Positions 1 through 9,310 of a stretch of 64,000 nt of DNA are shown here, in pieces. The DNA comes from Natronospira proteinivora (GTDB taxonomy: Bacteria; Pseudomonadota; Gammaproteobacteria; Natronospirales; Natronospiraceae), in the NCBI RefSeq assembly GCF_024170465.1, contig NZ_JALJYF010000002.1, positions 62,001-126,000 on the forward strand, in the 5' to 3' direction. The position numbers and the translations under genes were made by a program. Every line of letters starts with the position of its first letter. Within the stretch, counting starts at the first letter, position 1. The notes under the pieces are model-generated. The model did not search any database. It was not told the origin of the DNA and worked only from the letters and a program-made list of their open reading frames with translations.

Positions 1-2
1 TA

Positions 3-515
3 TCCAGTTCGGACGCCAGCACGGACAGGATGCGGAAACTGGGTATTGAGATCCTGGATCTCAACAGTACCGGTGATCTGGACTTGTATGTGGATGGGGC
101 GGACGAAAGCAATCGCCTGCTACAGCTGATCAAGGGGGGCGGTGGCGCCCTGACCCGGGAAAAGATCGTGGCCGGGGCTTCCAAGCGTTTCATTTGCATC
201 GCCGATCACAGCAAGCTCGTGCGCGCTCTGGGGGAGTTTCCATTACCCGTCGAAGTTATTCCCATGGCCCGCAGTTTTGTCGCCCGCCAGCTCAAGGGGC
301 TGGGCGGTGTGCCCCACTGGCGGGAAGGTGTCACCACGGATAACGGAAATCAAATCATCGATGTGGCCGGACTGACCATTTCTGAGCCCATTAAGCTGGA
401 AGATCGCATCAATGCCATTCCCGGGGTGGTCACGGTGGGCCTGTTTGCTCGCCGGGGCGCGGATGTTCTGCTGCTGGGGGATGAAAACGGCGTCGAACGC
501 CTGGATCGGCGGTGA
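3..515 (+). CDS. rpiA: ribose-5-phosphate isomerase A, 5' part missing
   Basis: Interconverts ribose 5-phosphate and ribulose 5-phosphate in the cytosolic non-oxidative pentose phosphate pathway. The reading frame is already open at the window edge, where SSSDAST matches the interior of RpiA, so about 50 N-terminal residues lie outside. The visible part contains the family signatures YVDGADE and [12 protein letters not shown] (substrate and catalytic loop), then [12 protein letters not shown] and a C-terminal [19 protein letters not shown] block. The stop is at 513-515. The first in-frame Met (position 30) is internal and not the start. No key residue is missing in the visible part. Identity is firm. 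Confidence 0.95.
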   Translation, partial: SSSDASTDRMRKLGIEILDLNSTGDLDLYVDGADESNRLLQLIKGGGGALTREKIVAGASKRFICIADHSKLVRALGEFPLPVEVIPMARSFVARQLKGLGGVPHWREGVTTDNGNQIIDVAGLTISEPIKLEDRINAIPGVVTVGLFARRGADVLLLGDENGVERLDRR

Positions 516-549
516 ACCTTTCTGAATAGGCCTCACGCCAATTCCTGCA

Positions 550-620
550 GTGGGAGCGGCATTCTTGCCGCGATGAATTCGTCCTGCCAAGCTCTGTCGC
601 GGCAGGAATGCCGCTCCCAC
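550..620. repeat. REP-like inverted pair (BIME-like)
   Basis: Two 24-base units at 550-573 and 597-620 are inverted copies differing at one base, separated by 23 bases. Each begins GTGGGAGCGGCATTC and is itself a small hairpin (GCGGCA with TGCCGC). This is the layout of REP/BIME elements as known in Pseudomonas and enterics. It sits in the gap after rpiA and could act as an mRNA 3' end stabiliser. Related units beginning GTAGGAGCG occur near 20.7 and 28.8 kb. Confidence 0.75.
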
Positions 621-690
621 AGCAAGAAAGCAATCTAAGAAACCCTCCGTGATCTCCGTGTTAATCCCAAATACTCATCAGGCACGCCCA

Positions 691-733
691 GCCATAAAAA
701 AACCCCGCCTGTTCGGCGGGGTTTTTTTATGGC
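691..733. terminator. perfect bidirectional Rho-independent terminator
   Basis: A perfect 19-bp inverted repeat (691-709 with 715-733) with a 5-base loop. The GC-rich core CCCCGCC/GGCGGGG is flanked by seven A on one side and seven T on the other, so it can stop transcription from both strands. It would end the minus-strand tRNA-Gln transcript and plus-strand reading from rpiA. Its right arm includes the last four bases of the tRNA (GCCA). Confidence 0.9.
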
Positions 734-803
734 TGGGGGACCAGGATTCGAACCTGGATTGACGGAGTCAGAGTCCGCTGTCCTACCGTTAGACGATCCC
801 CCA
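730..803 (-). tRNA. tRNA-Gln (anticodon CTG)
   Basis: Read on the minus strand the 74-base gene starts TGGGGGATCG and ends in an encoded CCA. The acceptor stem TGGGGGA pairs with TCCCCCA. The anticodon arm GCGGA-CTCTGAC-TCCGT puts CTG at the anticodon. The T arm has GGTTCGAATCC. The layout matches glnV-type tRNAs of gammaproteobacteria. It stands alone between the terminator and rpsI. Confidence 0.95.
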
Positions 804-860
804 ATAATGCCGGGTCGCGTTGGCGGATTACCCGTGAGGAATCCGATCTTTTCCCAGAAA

Positions 861-1253
861 TTAACGCTTGGAAAACTGGGGAGCGCGACGGGCCTTGCGG
901 AGACCGATCTTCTTCCGTTCCACCTGACGGGGATCACGAGTGACCCAGCCGGCTTGGCGAAGCGGCGAACGCAGGCCTTCATCGTAATCCATCAGCGCCC
1001 GGCTGAGACCGTGACGGATGGCGCCAGCCTGGCCGGTGCTACCACCGCCAGCGACGGTGACCATCAGGTCAAAATTCTTTTCCATCTCCAGCTTTTCCAG
1101 CGGCTGACGGACGATCATCTGAGCCGTCTTGCGCCCAAAATACTCATCCAGCGGTTTACCGTTAATCACGATATTGCCGCTACCCGGACGCAGGAAAACG
1201 CGGGCGGTGGAGGTCTTGCGTCGGCCGGTGCCGTAATACTGTTCCTGTGCCAT
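861..1253 (-). CDS. rpsI: 30S ribosomal protein S9
   Basis: Small-subunit ribosomal protein of 130 residues, the usual length. N-terminal [18 protein letters not shown], a central [19 protein letters not shown] and the basic C-terminal tail ending SKR (the tail that reaches the tRNA in the P site) are all present. It lies 30 bases downstream of rplM on the same strand, the conserved rplM-rpsI operon order. A poly-purine ribosome site lies just upstream of the ATG. Confidence 0.98.
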   Translation of the reverse strand: MAQEQYYGTGRRKTSTARVFLRPGSGNIVINGKPLDEYFGRKTAQMIVRQPLEKLEMEKNFDLMVTVAGGGSTGQAGAIRHGLSRALMDYDEGLRSPLRQAGWVTRDPRQVERKKIGLRKARRAPQFSKR

Positions 1254-1283
1254 GATTTCTCGCTACCGATTTGATCGGGAATT

Positions 1284-1712
1284 TCAGACTTCCAGCGGCT
1301 GGGGCTGCTGGGCGGCGTGATCATGATCGGAGCCGGCATAGACCTTGAGCTTCCGATACATCTGGCGACCCAGGGGGCCCTTGGGCAACATACCCTTGAC
1401 CGCCAGCTCGATCACACGCTCCGGATGAAGATCAATCATCTCGGAGAAAGAACGGCTCTTCATGTGGCCAATATAGCCGGTGTGCCAGAAGTATTGCTTG
1501 TCTTCGGCCTTGCGACCGCTGACACGCACCTTCTCGGCGTTGACCACTACGATGTAATCACCGGTGTCCACATGAGGTGTGTATTCCGGCTTGTGCTTGC
1601 CGCGGAGACGGCGGGCGATCTCGGTGCAGAGACGGCCGAGGGTTTTGCCTTCGGCGTCAACCACGAACCAGTCACGCTTCACGGTCTCCGGCTTGGCGGA
1701 AAAGGTCTTCAT
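1284..1712 (-). CDS. rplM: 50S ribosomal protein L13
   Basis: Large-subunit early-assembly protein. The start at 1712 gives [20 protein letters not shown] and 142 residues, the exact family length. A GGAG ribosome-binding site lies about nine bases upstream, so the longer in-frame opening beyond it is rejected as leader. The signature around [21 protein letters not shown] is intact. The C-terminus ends with a slightly extended [13 protein letters not shown] tail. First gene of the rplM-rpsI operon. Confidence 0.97.
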   Translation of the reverse strand: MKTFSAKPETVKRDWFVVDAEGKTLGRLCTEIARRLRGKHKPEYTPHVDTGDYIVVVNAEKVRVSGRKAEDKQYFWHTGYIGHMKSRSFSEMIDLHPERVIELAVKGMLPKGPLGRQMYRKLKVYAGSDHDHAAQQPQPLEV

Positions 1713-1821
1713 CTGAGTCCGCTCCAAAACCTTGAAAATTACGGGATTCATTGTACGGAGCCTGTAGGGCACCGTACGGCTTAACGGCGGCAGGCCATTC
1801 AGCTCCCGCTAAAAGGCGGCA

Positions 1822-1850
1822 ATTGTACAGGGGAAAACCCCATGCCGCAA
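1822..1850 (-). promoter_or_regulatory. sigma-70 promoter of rplM-rpsI
   Basis: On the minus strand TTGCGG (1845-1850) and TACAAT (1822-1827) are separated by exactly 17 bases, and TG directly precedes the -10 box. The start of transcription would fall near 1815, giving a leader of about 100 bases before rplM. The spacer contains the small palindrome GGGGTTTTCCCC. Confidence 0.7.
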
Positions 1851-1869
1851 GCGCGGCCAGGGGAGCGAT

Positions 1870-2181
1870 TCAGATCCGCAGATCCTCCACGATATGGCCG
1901 CCGATCAGGTGCTCATCCACGATGCGGTCCACATCGTCCTGGGAGAGATAGGTATACCAGACACCCTCCGGGTAGACCACCAGCACCGGCCCCTCGGAGC
2001 AGCGATCCAGACAACCGGCGGCATTGGCCCGGACGCCACCGGGCCCGTTAACGGCGGCCTCTCGGAGCCGTTTCTGGGCATATTTTCTCAGTTCCATGGC
2101 GCCATGGTCCTGGCAACAGGCCCGACCATCCTGGCGCTGATTGGTGCAAAAGAAGGCGTGTCGCTGAAACATACCGCTCAT
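1870..2181 (-). CDS. thioredoxin-like [2Fe-2S] ferredoxin
   Basis: A 103-residue soluble redox protein of the thioredoxin-fold 2Fe-2S family (NuoE-like/Shethna type). The expected cysteines are visible: HAFFC near residue 12, the GRACC pair at 22-23, and the C-terminal AAGCLDRCSEGP. Next comes the LVVYPEGVWY segment typical of these small ferredoxins. The redox partner is unknown. It lies 13 bases downstream of the DUF481 gene on the same strand, so the two may share a transcript. The ribosome site is weak, and Met4 is an alternative start. Confidence 0.85.
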   Translation of the reverse strand: MSGMFQRHAFFCTNQRQDGRACCQDHGAMELRKYAQKRLREAAVNGPGGVRANAAGCLDRCSEGPVLVVYPEGVWYTYLSQDDVDRIVDEHLIGGHIVEDLRI

Positions 2182-2194
2182 GGAATCCGGCCCT

Positions 2195-2998
2195 TTAGAA
2201 CTTGTAATTGAGACCGACGCTGGTGATGGTATCGGTGCGAGTGGCTAGATCCAGGGCCGGATCATCCACATAACGGACGGTATAGGACAGATTCAGCGCC
2301 AACTCACCCACCAAAGCGGCCGAGAAGGAGGTAATGGATTCACCAAAGGTTCGATCACCATCACCGAGACCCGACTCAATACGAATATCTTGACTCAGAC
2401 TGGCTTTGCTATTGATATCCCAACTAAAATCCGACGCCAATCGGATAATGCGATCACTGTCATTGGGGGTGCCATCACGAAACCTCACCTGACGGGCACC
2501 CAGACCTACTTCCGCGTCCAGGCGCGTATTCTCTGTAGCCACTAAACGACGACCGTAACCAAGGGCCTCGGTGGTCTGACGATCGATGTTCCGGATTCGA
2601 TCCTTTTCACCGTTGACGGCACCGAAGAAGTAATCCCGTTCGGAAACGTCGTACTCGCTTTTGGTGGCGAGGTAATAGCGTTCTTCCGCAGTTTCCTCAT
2701 CGGCGGTGGCCGATACGGCGCGTGCCTCGAAAGAATGGCCCCAGGCCCCTTTCTCTGCTCCCAATATCAATCGGGAATTCAAATCGGTCCGATCCGTGTT
2801 GCCACTCCGCGCCTGATACCCCACCTCGATGCGTCCCCCATAGCCCCACTCCATGAACTGCTCTTCCATATCCACATCGGAACGGTCCGGGGCATCATCG
2901 ACGACACTGCCGAAAATACTGTGGTCGTCCGAGGAAAAGCTGTCGGCCAACAGGGGGGAGGAACAGGCAAGGAGAATGCAGGCTGAAAGGTAGCGCAA
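2195..2998 (-). CDS. DUF481 family outer-membrane beta-barrel protein
   Basis: Exported protein of about 267 residues. I choose a TTG start at 2998: the sequence CTGGAG sits six bases upstream and the product then begins LRYLSACILLACSSPLLADS, a clear signal peptide. The mature part has alternating-polarity strands (RIEVGYQARSGNTDRTDLNSR, KSEYDVSERDYFFGAVNGE) and ends in an aromatic residue (LNYKF), typical of an outer-membrane barrel. The DUF481/YdiY family is found in many gammaproteobacteria and has no assigned transport role. The long frame upstream of the TTG overlaps glcF antisense and is not coding. Confidence 0.8.
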   Translation of the reverse strand: MRYLSACILLACSSPLLADSFSSDDHSIFGSVVDDAPDRSDVDMEEQFMEWGYGGRIEVGYQARSGNTDRTDLNSRLILGAEKGAWGHSFEARAVSATADEETAEERYYLATKSEYDVSERDYFFGAVNGEKDRIRNIDRQTTEALGYGRRLVATENTRLDAEVGLGARQVRFRDGTPNDSDRIIRLASDFSWDINSKASLSQDIRIESGLGDGDRTFGESITSFSAALVGELALNLSYTVRYVDDPALDLATRTDTITSVGLNYKF

Positions 2999-3085
2999 CG
3001 GGCACTCCAGATGATGATTGGACAAATTATCCCGGCCTCCCGGACGAGAGAGACAGGGCCTTGTTTTTACGCGTATTATAGCGGC

Positions 3086-4369
3086 ATGACCATGGTAAAA
3101 CCCAACCCGGATGGAAATACACCCAGTCACCGGCCACCAGAAGCGGATAAACGGTGGGAATTCCCGCTGGCCGACGCCGATCAATGCGTCAAATGCGCAC
3201 TTTGCCTGCCCCACTGCCCCACTTATCGGGAAACCCGCGATGAAAACGAGTCTCCCCGGGGCCGTATTGCCCTGATGCAGGGCCTGGCGCGTGATGAACT
3301 GACCGCCAGCGACCGCTTGGCGACCCACCTGGACCGCTGTCTCGGTTGTCGTAATTGTGAGCCTGTTTGTCCGGCCAATGTTCCCTACGGACGCCTGATC
3401 GATTCCGGCCGACGGCTTCTGGCCGAGAAGGGACGCCGGATCCGCCCCACGGAACGAATGGCCAATGTGGTACTGACCCGCCCTAGTCTGCTCTGGATGG
3501 TCAGCCGCCTGGGCTGGATTTATCAAGCTTCGGGCATGAAATGGCTGGCGGAGCGGTCGATCTTGCACTTCTTTCCAAAACTGAACCGCCTGAGTCGCCT
3601 GCTGCCGCCGACCCGCTGGCGGAGACAAGGGGTTCCCAAGACGGCCGGCCGCCAGGACAGAGGGTCGGTACAACTCTTTCTCGGCTGCGTGGCCGATGAA
3701 CTGGATCCCGGTGTCAGCCGCTCCGCCAAACAGCTACTGGAGGCTGCAGGCTACGCCGTCTCAATTCCCTCGGCCCAGGGCTGCTGTGGTGCCCCCGCCC
3801 AGCATGGCGGACAAGCCAGCCAGTCCCGCCGGCTGGCCCAGCGGAACCTGGCTGCCTTCAATGACAAACTGCCGGTGATTGCCACGGCCTCGGGCTGTAC
3901 CGCCACCTTGCAGGAGTACGCCGAAATTGAGGGCAGTGAAGATCATCACCGCTTTCAACAACAGGTCTGGGATATCTGTCAGTTTCTGGATGGTCGAGTG
4001 GATGGCCTCTCGTTTGAGGCACTGCCCTCACGTGCCGTACTGTATCTGCCCTGTAGCCAGAGAAATGTGGTTGGCGGCAGTTCGGCCATAATCCATTTAC
4101 TGAAACGAATCCCTGAGCTGGACATCATCACGCCTGAGACCAAGGGAGAATGCTGCGGTGCGGCCGGCAGCTATCTGGTCCGCCAGCCCGAACTCTCCGA
4201 TCAACTGGGCCGGCGTGCAGCCGAGGGGATAGAGGCGCAGAAACCGGATCTCCTGCTGACCACCAATATCGGCTGCAAACTCCAATTGCGCGCCCAACTG
4301 AAGGTACGGGGCCTGGATTGTGAAATCCTTCATCCCGTGGAACTCCTTGCCCGACAGCTTGCGATATAA
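3086..4369 (+). CDS. glcF: glycolate oxidase iron-sulfur subunit-like protein
   Basis: About 427 residues. Two 4Fe-4S motifs lie near the N-terminus ([12 protein letters not shown] and [12 protein letters not shown]), followed by two CCG domains ([11 protein letters not shown] and [10 protein letters not shown]) that bind a further Fe-S centre. This is the GlcF architecture, which passes electrons from the flavoprotein GlcD/E to the quinone pool. No glcD or glcE is in the window, so its partner must lie elsewhere, or it serves another CCG-type dehydrogenase. The start is the ATG at 3086; ATG at 3092 is an alternative. coq7 begins seven bases after its stop. Confidence 0.85.
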   Translation: MTMVKPNPDGNTPSHRPPEADKRWEFPLADADQCVKCALCLPHCPTYRETRDENESPRGRIALMQGLARDELTASDRLATHLDRCLGCRNCEPVCPANVPYGRLIDSGRRLLAEKGRRIRPTERMANVVLTRPSLLWMVSRLGWIYQASGMKWLAERSILHFFPKLNRLSRLLPPTRWRRQGVPKTAGRQDRGSVQLFLGCVADELDPGVSRSAKQLLEAAGYAVSIPSAQGCCGAPAQHGGQASQSRRLAQRNLAAFNDKLPVIATASGCTATLQEYAEIEGSEDHHRFQQQVWDICQFLDGRVDGLSFEALPSRAVLYLPCSQRNVVGGSSAIIHLLKRIPELDIITPETKGECCGAAGSYLVRQPELSDQLGRRAAEGIEAQKPDLLLTTNIGCKLQLRAQLKVRGLDCEILHPVELLARQLAI

Positions 4370-4376
4370 TCAAGCC

Positions 4377-5021
4377 ATGACACAACGACAGCTCACCCCT
4401 CTCGACCAATGGATCAGCGGCATGGACCGGGGCCTGCGGACCCTGTTCTCCGGACAAACTCGCAGCGCCCGCCCCAGTCCTGCCGACGATCACCCGGACA
4501 ACGACCTCAGCGATGAGGAACAACGCCATGTGGCCGGTCTCATGCGGGTCAATCATGCCGGTGAGGTGGCCGCCCAGGCCCTTTACCAGTCACAGGCACT
4601 GACGGCCCGCAACCCGGCGGTGACAGAACGCATGCAGGAAGCGGCCGACGAGGAAATCGATCATCTGGCCTGGTGCGCAGCTCGACTGGAAGAGCTGGGG
4701 GATGGCCCCAGCCATCTCACCCCTTTCTGGTATGCCGGGGCCTTCACCATCGGCACCGTGGCCGGCACCTTTGGTGATCGCTGGAATCTGGGTTTCGTGG
4801 CTGAAACCGAGGCACAGGTCTGCCATCACCTGGAAGACCATCTGGGCCGGCTGCCAGCCCATGACCAGCGCAGCCGCGCGGTACTGACCCAGATGCAGCA
4901 GGAAGAAGAGGAACATCGTCAAAACGCCCTGGAGGAAGGCGGCAGCGAGCTGCCCGCGCCGGTCAAGGGCATGATGTGGGCCGTATCCCGAGTGATGACC
5001 ACCCTGGCCTACCGAATCTGA
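4377..5021 (+). CDS. coq7: demethoxyubiquinone hydroxylase
   Basis: Di-iron monooxygenase that hydroxylates demethoxyubiquinol in ubiquinone synthesis, membrane-associated. The 214-residue product has the di-iron ligands in [15 protein letters not shown] (E and helix), EEIDHLAWC (ExxH), [13 protein letters not shown] and the C-terminal EEEEHR. Start at 4377 ([12 protein letters not shown]) rather than an upstream Met that would overlap glcF by 50 bases. It follows glcF by seven bases and converges on speD. The nearby speD/vfr/trp order parallels Pseudomonas. Confidence 0.95.
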   Translation: MTQRQLTPLDQWISGMDRGLRTLFSGQTRSARPSPADDHPDNDLSDEEQRHVAGLMRVNHAGEVAAQALYQSQALTARNPAVTERMQEAADEEIDHLAWCAARLEELGDGPSHLTPFWYAGAFTIGTVAGTFGDRWNLGFVAETEAQVCHHLEDHLGRLPAHDQRSRAVLTQMQQEEEEHRQNALEEGGSELPAPVKGMMWAVSRVMTTLAYRI

Positions 5022-5041
5022 AGCACGGACGCGGGTAAAAC

Positions 5042-5836
5042 CTACTTCATGCTCCGCCCGTAGAAGATCTCCTGCATTTCCCGATCCACCCGTTCCTCGA
5101 TACGCCCGGCCTCGTTGGGACTGAGTTCGCGCTTGCCCATGCCAAACAGATAATCATTGAGCTCGAAATCCTTGAGCATCATCTTGGTGTGGAACATGTT
5201 CTCCTGATACACATTCACGTCCACCATCTGGTAGCGGTCCTGTGTATCGTTCGACAGGAAATTCTGGATGGAGGTGATGTCATGATCAATGAAGTGCTTT
5301 TCACCATCCACATCCCGGGTAAAGCCCCGCACCCGATAATCACACATAACGATGTCTGATTCGAAGGAATGTATAAGGTAGTTAAGCGCCTTTAGTGGAC
5401 TGATACGACCGCATGTGGAGACATCGATGTCCGCCCTGAAGGTACTGATCCCTTCATGGGGATGGCTTTCGGGATAGGTATGGACGGTAATATGGCTCTT
5501 GTCCAGATGCCCCACCACGGCCTCCGGCAATGGCCCCGGCTCTTCCCGGGAAAGTGCTTCAGCCTCGGCTTCGGTCACTGGTTCCTCTGAGATGAGAATG
5601 GTCACCGAGGCCCCCTCGGGCTCATAATCCTGGCGGGCAATGTTCAGGATATTGGCGCCGATGATGTCAGAGACATCCGTGAGAATCTGGGTCAGGCGTT
5701 CGGCGTTATAGGCTTCGTCGATATAAGCAATATACTCCTGACGGTGCTTTTCCGTCCGGGCATAACAGATATCGTAGATATTGAAGCTCAAGGTCTTGGT
5801 GAGATTATTAAAGCCGTGCAGCCGCAGCTTTTCCAT
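5042..5836 (-). CDS. speD: S-adenosylmethionine decarboxylase proenzyme
   Basis: Makes decarboxylated SAM, the aminopropyl donor for spermidine. The product is 264 residues, the length of E. coli SpeD, and matches it from [14 protein letters not shown] onwards. The self-cleavage site [16 protein letters not shown] puts the pyruvoyl-forming Ser at residue 114. The catalytic Cys lies in [19 protein letters not shown]. Start at 5836 rather than 5869, because the conserved N-terminus begins there and a GGAGG-like site precedes it. No adjacent speE. Divergent from vfr. Confidence 0.96.
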   Translation of the reverse strand: MEKLRLHGFNNLTKTLSFNIYDICYARTEKHRQEYIAYIDEAYNAERLTQILTDVSDIIGANILNIARQDYEPEGASVTILISEEPVTEAEAEALSREEPGPLPEAVVGHLDKSHITVHTYPESHPHEGISTFRADIDVSTCGRISPLKALNYLIHSFESDIVMCDYRVRGFTRDVDGEKHFIDHDITSIQNFLSNDTQDRYQMVDVNVYQENMFHTKMMLKDFELNDYLFGMGKRELSPNEAGRIEERVDREMQEIFYGRSMK

Positions 5837-5920
5837 TCCGGCCTCCTTCTGGGGCAGGGAGCGCATCAAGGACCGTATTATCCTGATTGCATACCCTCGG
5901 CGAAAGGGTGTGCGCTTGTC

Positions 5921-5990
5921 ATCGCCAGCTTTTTTCGGTCATAGTTACCATTCTTGTGCCGGTTTCCCTGATAGCCCACAAGCTGGCGAT
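5921..5990. repeat. 11-bp inverted repeat in the speD-vfr divergent promoter region
   Basis: ATCGCCAGCTT (5921-5931) and AAGCTGGCGAT (5980-5990) are perfect inverted copies 48 bases apart, within the 174-base gap between the divergent genes. It could be a paired operator or an mRNA structure in the vfr leader. I see no consensus CRP site here. Function unknown. Confidence 0.5.
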
Positions 5991-6010
5991 TCACCCTGGA
6001 GTAGAACCGC

Positions 6011-6694
6011 ATGAGCAGAGACAACGCGCCTTTGCTGGAACCGGAGGATATGGACTGGTTTTTGTCCCATTGCCATGTCCGGCGCCTCCCTGCGCGCAAG
6101 CTGATCATTCATGCAGGTGCCTCCCCGGATTCCCTCTATCTGATCGTGGAGGGGTCGGTCACCGTACTCATTGAAGATGAGGATGGTAATGAGGCCGTGA
6201 TCGCCTATCTTCATGAAAAGGAATTTTTAGGCGAGATGGGGCTGTTTGACGCGGAAGCAACACGCAGTGCCTTTGTCCGAACCCGAACCGAGTGCCAGAT
6301 TGCGGAAATCAGTTATGCCCGCTTCCAGCGCCTGTGTGAGGAAAAACCGGATATCCTGTTCGCGGTGGGACGACAACTGGCACGCCGCCTGCAAAAGACC
6401 ACGCGCCGCCTGGGTGATCTGGTATTTCTGGATGTCACTGGCCGGGTAGCAGCGGCATTGCTGGAGATGAGCCGCGAACCGGATGCCCTGACCCACCCGG
6501 ACGGCATTCAGATCCAGCTAAGCCGTCAGGAATTGGGGCGACTGGTGGGCTGCTCCCGTGAAATGGCAGGGCGCGTACTCAAGTCCCTGGAAGAACAGGG
6601 CCTGATCCAGGCCCACGGCAAAAAGATCGTTGTGTTGGGCGCCGGCCCTGACCGGGAAGCGGAAGGGCTGGCTTCGGAATGTGGTCGCCCCTGA
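6011..6694 (+). CDS. vfr: CRP/Vfr-type cyclic-AMP receptor transcription factor
   Basis: 227-residue global regulator. The N-terminal cyclic-nucleotide domain carries GEMGLFDAEATRSAFVRT, which retains the Arg-Ser pair that contacts cAMP in CRP. A dimerisation helix follows, and the C-terminal winged helix has LSRQELGRLVGCSREMAGRVLKSLEEQGLI, the CRP recognition helix with the key Arg and Glu. It extends about 18 residues beyond the CRP end. Placement between trpC and speD is that of Pseudomonas vfr. It converges on trpC with a three-base gap and no terminator between them. Confidence 0.9.
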   Translation: MSRDNAPLLEPEDMDWFLSHCHVRRLPARKLIIHAGASPDSLYLIVEGSVTVLIEDEDGNEAVIAYLHEKEFLGEMGLFDAEATRSAFVRTRTECQIAEISYARFQRLCEEKPDILFAVGRQLARRLQKTTRRLGDLVFLDVTGRVAAALLEMSREPDALTHPDGIQIQLSRQELGRLVGCSREMAGRVLKSLEEQGLIQAHGKKIVVLGAGPDREAEGLASECGRP

Positions 6695-6697
6695 CAA

Positions 6698-7513
6698 TCA
6701 GCCAAGCGTTGAATCTGGCCTGCGAATCAGTTCCGCCAGCGCCCGCCCTGGGAATTCAGCTCGCATGAAGGCCTCTCCCACCAGGTAGGCCAATACACCG
6801 GCTTCCCTGAGCCGGGCCACATCCGAAGTGGCATGGATGCCTGATTCGCTCACCACTAGACGCCCCTCGGGAATTAGTGGTAATAGATCAAGGGTGGTCT
6901 CCAGGTGGGTCTCGAAGTGCCGCAGGTCGCGGTTATTGATCCCCAGCAGGGTCGTATCCAGGGCCAGAGCGCGATCCAGTTCTTCCCCATTATGCACTTC
7001 CACCAGCACGTCCAGGCCGTAATCCTGCGCTGCCCTGCTCAGCTCGGCCATTTGCCCATCATCCAAAATCGCGGCTATCAATAGAATGCAATCGGCCCCC
7101 ATGGCCCGGCTCTCCACGATCTGCCAGGGATCAATCATGAAATCCTTGCGCAGTACCGGAAGGTCACAAGCCTGCCGGGCTTGTCTCAGGTATTTGGGAT
7201 CACCCTGGAAAAAATCCTTATCCGTGAGCACGGACAGGGAGGTCGCACCATGCTCAGCATAATCACGGGCAATCGCGGCCGGCTCAAAAACCTCCCGTAA
7301 TACCCCCTTGCTGGGTGAGGCCTTCTTGATTTCGGCAATCACGGCCGCCTCACCAGCGGCCACCCGTGCCTGCATGGCCCTTGCAAACCCTCTCGGGGGT
7401 GTTTGCTCCGCTGCCATGGCTTCAAGCGCCGGGATCGTGAACTGCTGCTTGCTCTCGGCAATCTCTTCCCGCTTTCGGGCCACGATGCGCTGCAAGATAT
7501 CCGAGCGACTCAT
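6698..7513 (-). CDS. trpC: indole-3-glycerol phosphate synthase
   Basis: Closes the indole ring in tryptophan synthesis. 271 residues; start at 7513 ([18 protein letters not shown]), overlapping the trpD stop in ATGA. The TIM-barrel landmarks [45 protein letters not shown] and VSESGIHA are all present, including the catalytic Lys residues. Last gene of trpGDC. Monofunctional: no TrpF domain is attached. Confidence 0.97.
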   Translation of the reverse strand: MSRSDILQRIVARKREEIAESKQQFTIPALEAMAAEQTPPRGFARAMQARVAAGEAAVIAEIKKASPSKGVLREVFEPAAIARDYAEHGATSLSVLTDKDFFQGDPKYLRQARQACDLPVLRKDFMIDPWQIVESRAMGADCILLIAAILDDGQMAELSRAAQDYGLDVLVEVHNGEELDRALALDTTLLGINNRDLRHFETHLETTLDLLPLIPEGRLVVSESGIHATSDVARLREAGVLAYLVGEAFMRAEFPGRALAELIRRPDSTLG

Positions 7514-8523
7514 GAACGGCTCCTTGCTTGCAAGGCCGTCAGTACTTGATGGGCACAACCGTCCGCCAGAAGCTGTCGGGCCCGTGCCACCCCGTCCGCC
7601 AGACTCTGAGCCTGACCACAGACGTAGATACCGGCGCCGGCGTTAAGAGCGACCATATCCGCCGCCGCGCCCGCCTCCCCGTTCAAGACGCCGGCAATCA
7701 ATCGGGCGCTCTCCTCCGGCCCGGAGACCGCCAGAGCATCCACCGGCGCCCGCGCCATGCCGAAATCTTCCGGGCTGACCCGTTGTTGACGAACCTCTCC
7801 CTCTTTCAGCTCAGCCAGCATGGTGGGGGCGCCAATACTGATCTCATCCAGGCCATCGTCGGAATGAAACACCAGGACATGGCGACTGCCCAGATCCTTG
7901 AAAACATGGGCGATGGGCTCCACCCACTCCGGGGCATACACCCCCATGATCTGATTGGGCGCAGCCGCCGGATTGGTCAGGGGCCCCAGCAGATTGAACA
8001 GAGTTCGTGTGCCCAATTCCTTGCGGGGCCCGGCGGCATGACGGGTAGCAGCGTGATGGGCTGGTGCAAAGAGAAAGCCGATGCGGATGGCATCAATACA
8101 GGCACCGCTTTCTTCCGGACTCATGTCGATGCGCACCCCCAGGCTTTCCAGTACATCCGCACTGCCGGAGCTGCTGGACAGGGAGCGATTGCCATGTTTC
8201 GCCACCCGGCCCCCGGCTGCGGCAATCACGAAACAGGCGGCAGTGGAAACGTTAAACAAACCACGCCCGTCACCCCCGGTACCGGCGGTATCCACCAGGC
8301 CTGCGGTGTCCACGTCGACCTTGCTGGCGAACTCCCTCATGACCCGGGCGGCACCGGCAATCTCCGGTACCGTCTCGCCCTTGGCCCGCAGGGCCGTGAG
8401 AAAGCCACCGATCTGTGCCGGGGTAGCCTCGCCCTGCATGATCTGGCGCATAACCGCACCCATCTCCTCGCTGGAGAGATCTTCTCCATCAATCACCGCA
8501 GCGATCGCCAGCTTGATATCCAT
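7510..8523 (-). CDS. trpD: anthranilate phosphoribosyltransferase
   Basis: Transfers phosphoribose from PRPP to anthranilate. 337 residues, normal length. The PRPP-binding GTGGDG is at residues 81-86, followed by [18 protein letters not shown] and the anthranilate-site region with [11 protein letters not shown]. Monofunctional form, separate from trpG. It overlaps trpC by four bases (translational coupling) and follows trpG by 17 bases. Confidence 0.97.
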   Translation of the reverse strand: MDIKLAIAAVIDGEDLSSEEMGAVMRQIMQGEATPAQIGGFLTALRAKGETVPEIAGAARVMREFASKVDVDTAGLVDTAGTGGDGRGLFNVSTAACFVIAAAGGRVAKHGNRSLSSSSGSADVLESLGVRIDMSPEESGACIDAIRIGFLFAPAHHAATRHAAGPRKELGTRTLFNLLGPLTNPAAAPNQIMGVYAPEWVEPIAHVFKDLGSRHVLVFHSDDGLDEISIGAPTMLAELKEGEVRQQRVSPEDFGMARAPVDALAVSGPEESARLIAGVLNGEAGAAADMVALNAGAGIYVCGQAQSLADGVARARQLLADGCAHQVLTALQARSRS

Positions 8524-8540
8524 GCCATGCCTCGTCGTTT

Positions 8541-9125
8541 TTATTTATAAGCTTCAAGGAAATTCCGCAGCATCTGGTGCCCGTGCTGAGTCAGGATGGA
8601 CTCGGGATGGAACTGCACCCCTTCCACCGCCAGCTCCCGATGACGGAAACCCATGATTTCATCCCGTTCACCGTCTTCGGTCTGGGTCCAGGCCGTCACT
8701 TCCAGGCAGTCCGGCAAATCCTCGCCGGCCACAATCAAGGAGTGATATCGGGTCGCTTCAAAAGGGTTGTCCAGATCACGGAATACGCCCTTGTCGGTGT
8801 GATGCATCATGGAGGTCTTGCCGTGCATCACATCCCGGGCATGGACCACCCGGCCGCCAAAGACCTGGCCGATGGCCTGATGGCCGAGACACACCCCCAG
8901 CACCGGAATCCGGCCTGCAACCCGCTCAATCAGTGCCATGGAAATCCCGGCCTCATTGGGCGTGCAAGGGCCGGGGGAAATCACGATATGGTCCGGCGCC
9001 AGGGCCACGGCTTCTTCCACCGTGATTTCATCATTGCGATACACCACCACCTCCACACCCAGCTCCAACAGGTACTGAACCAGGTTGTAGGTGAAGGAAT
9101 CATAGTTATCGATCATCAAGACCAT
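8541..9125 (-). CDS. trpG: anthranilate synthase glutaminase subunit (TrpG/PabA)
   Basis: Glutamine amidotransferase of 194 residues that feeds ammonia to TrpE, and probably also to PabB, as in many gammaproteobacteria. The class I triad is visible: Cys79 in GVCLGHQ, and His/Glu in [10 protein letters not shown]. The oxyanion motif [11 protein letters not shown] is also present. First gene of trpGDC. It is separated from trpE by 185 bases that carry dispersed repeats. Confidence 0.96.
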   Translation of the reverse strand: MVLMIDNYDSFTYNLVQYLLELGVEVVVYRNDEITVEEAVALAPDHIVISPGPCTPNEAGISMALIERVAGRIPVLGVCLGHQAIGQVFGGRVVHARDVMHGKTSMMHHTDKGVFRDLDNPFEATRYHSLIVAGEDLPDCLEVTAWTQTEDGERDEIMGFRHRELAVEGVQFHPESILTQHGHQMLRNFLEAYK

Positions 9126-9149
9126 CAGTTAATCCTTCGGATTAATTGA

Positions 9150-9307
9150 GTGAACAGTGAACAGTAAGGCTGTACCCACTGCTCTGCCCCGCTACTTTGA
9201 AAGGACAGCGCCAACCCAATTCAGCTTTTAGCACTTGGTTCTCAGTAAACTGCATGCAGTCAAACGATGCGCCGCCAGCTGTTCACTGGGAACTGCTCAC
9301 TGTTCAC
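9150..9307. repeat. GTGAACAGT inverted/direct repeat cluster between trpE and trpG
   Basis: GTGAACAGTGAACAGT (9150-9165) is repeated inverted at 9292-9307 with one mismatch. A further partial copy lies at 9281-9287, and a perfect 12-base palindrome ACTGCATGCAGT at 9249-9260. The cluster fills the gap between trpG and the end of trpE. No gene or terminator with a T-run was seen inside it. It looks like a degenerate dispersed repeat. Confidence 0.6.
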
Positions 9308-9310
9308 TTC

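Noticed and set aside
2999-3673. Upstream continuation of the DUF481 frame to a distant start
   Set aside because: It lies antisense to glcF, has no signal or homology, and a TTG start with a ribosome site directly precedes a clear signal peptide.
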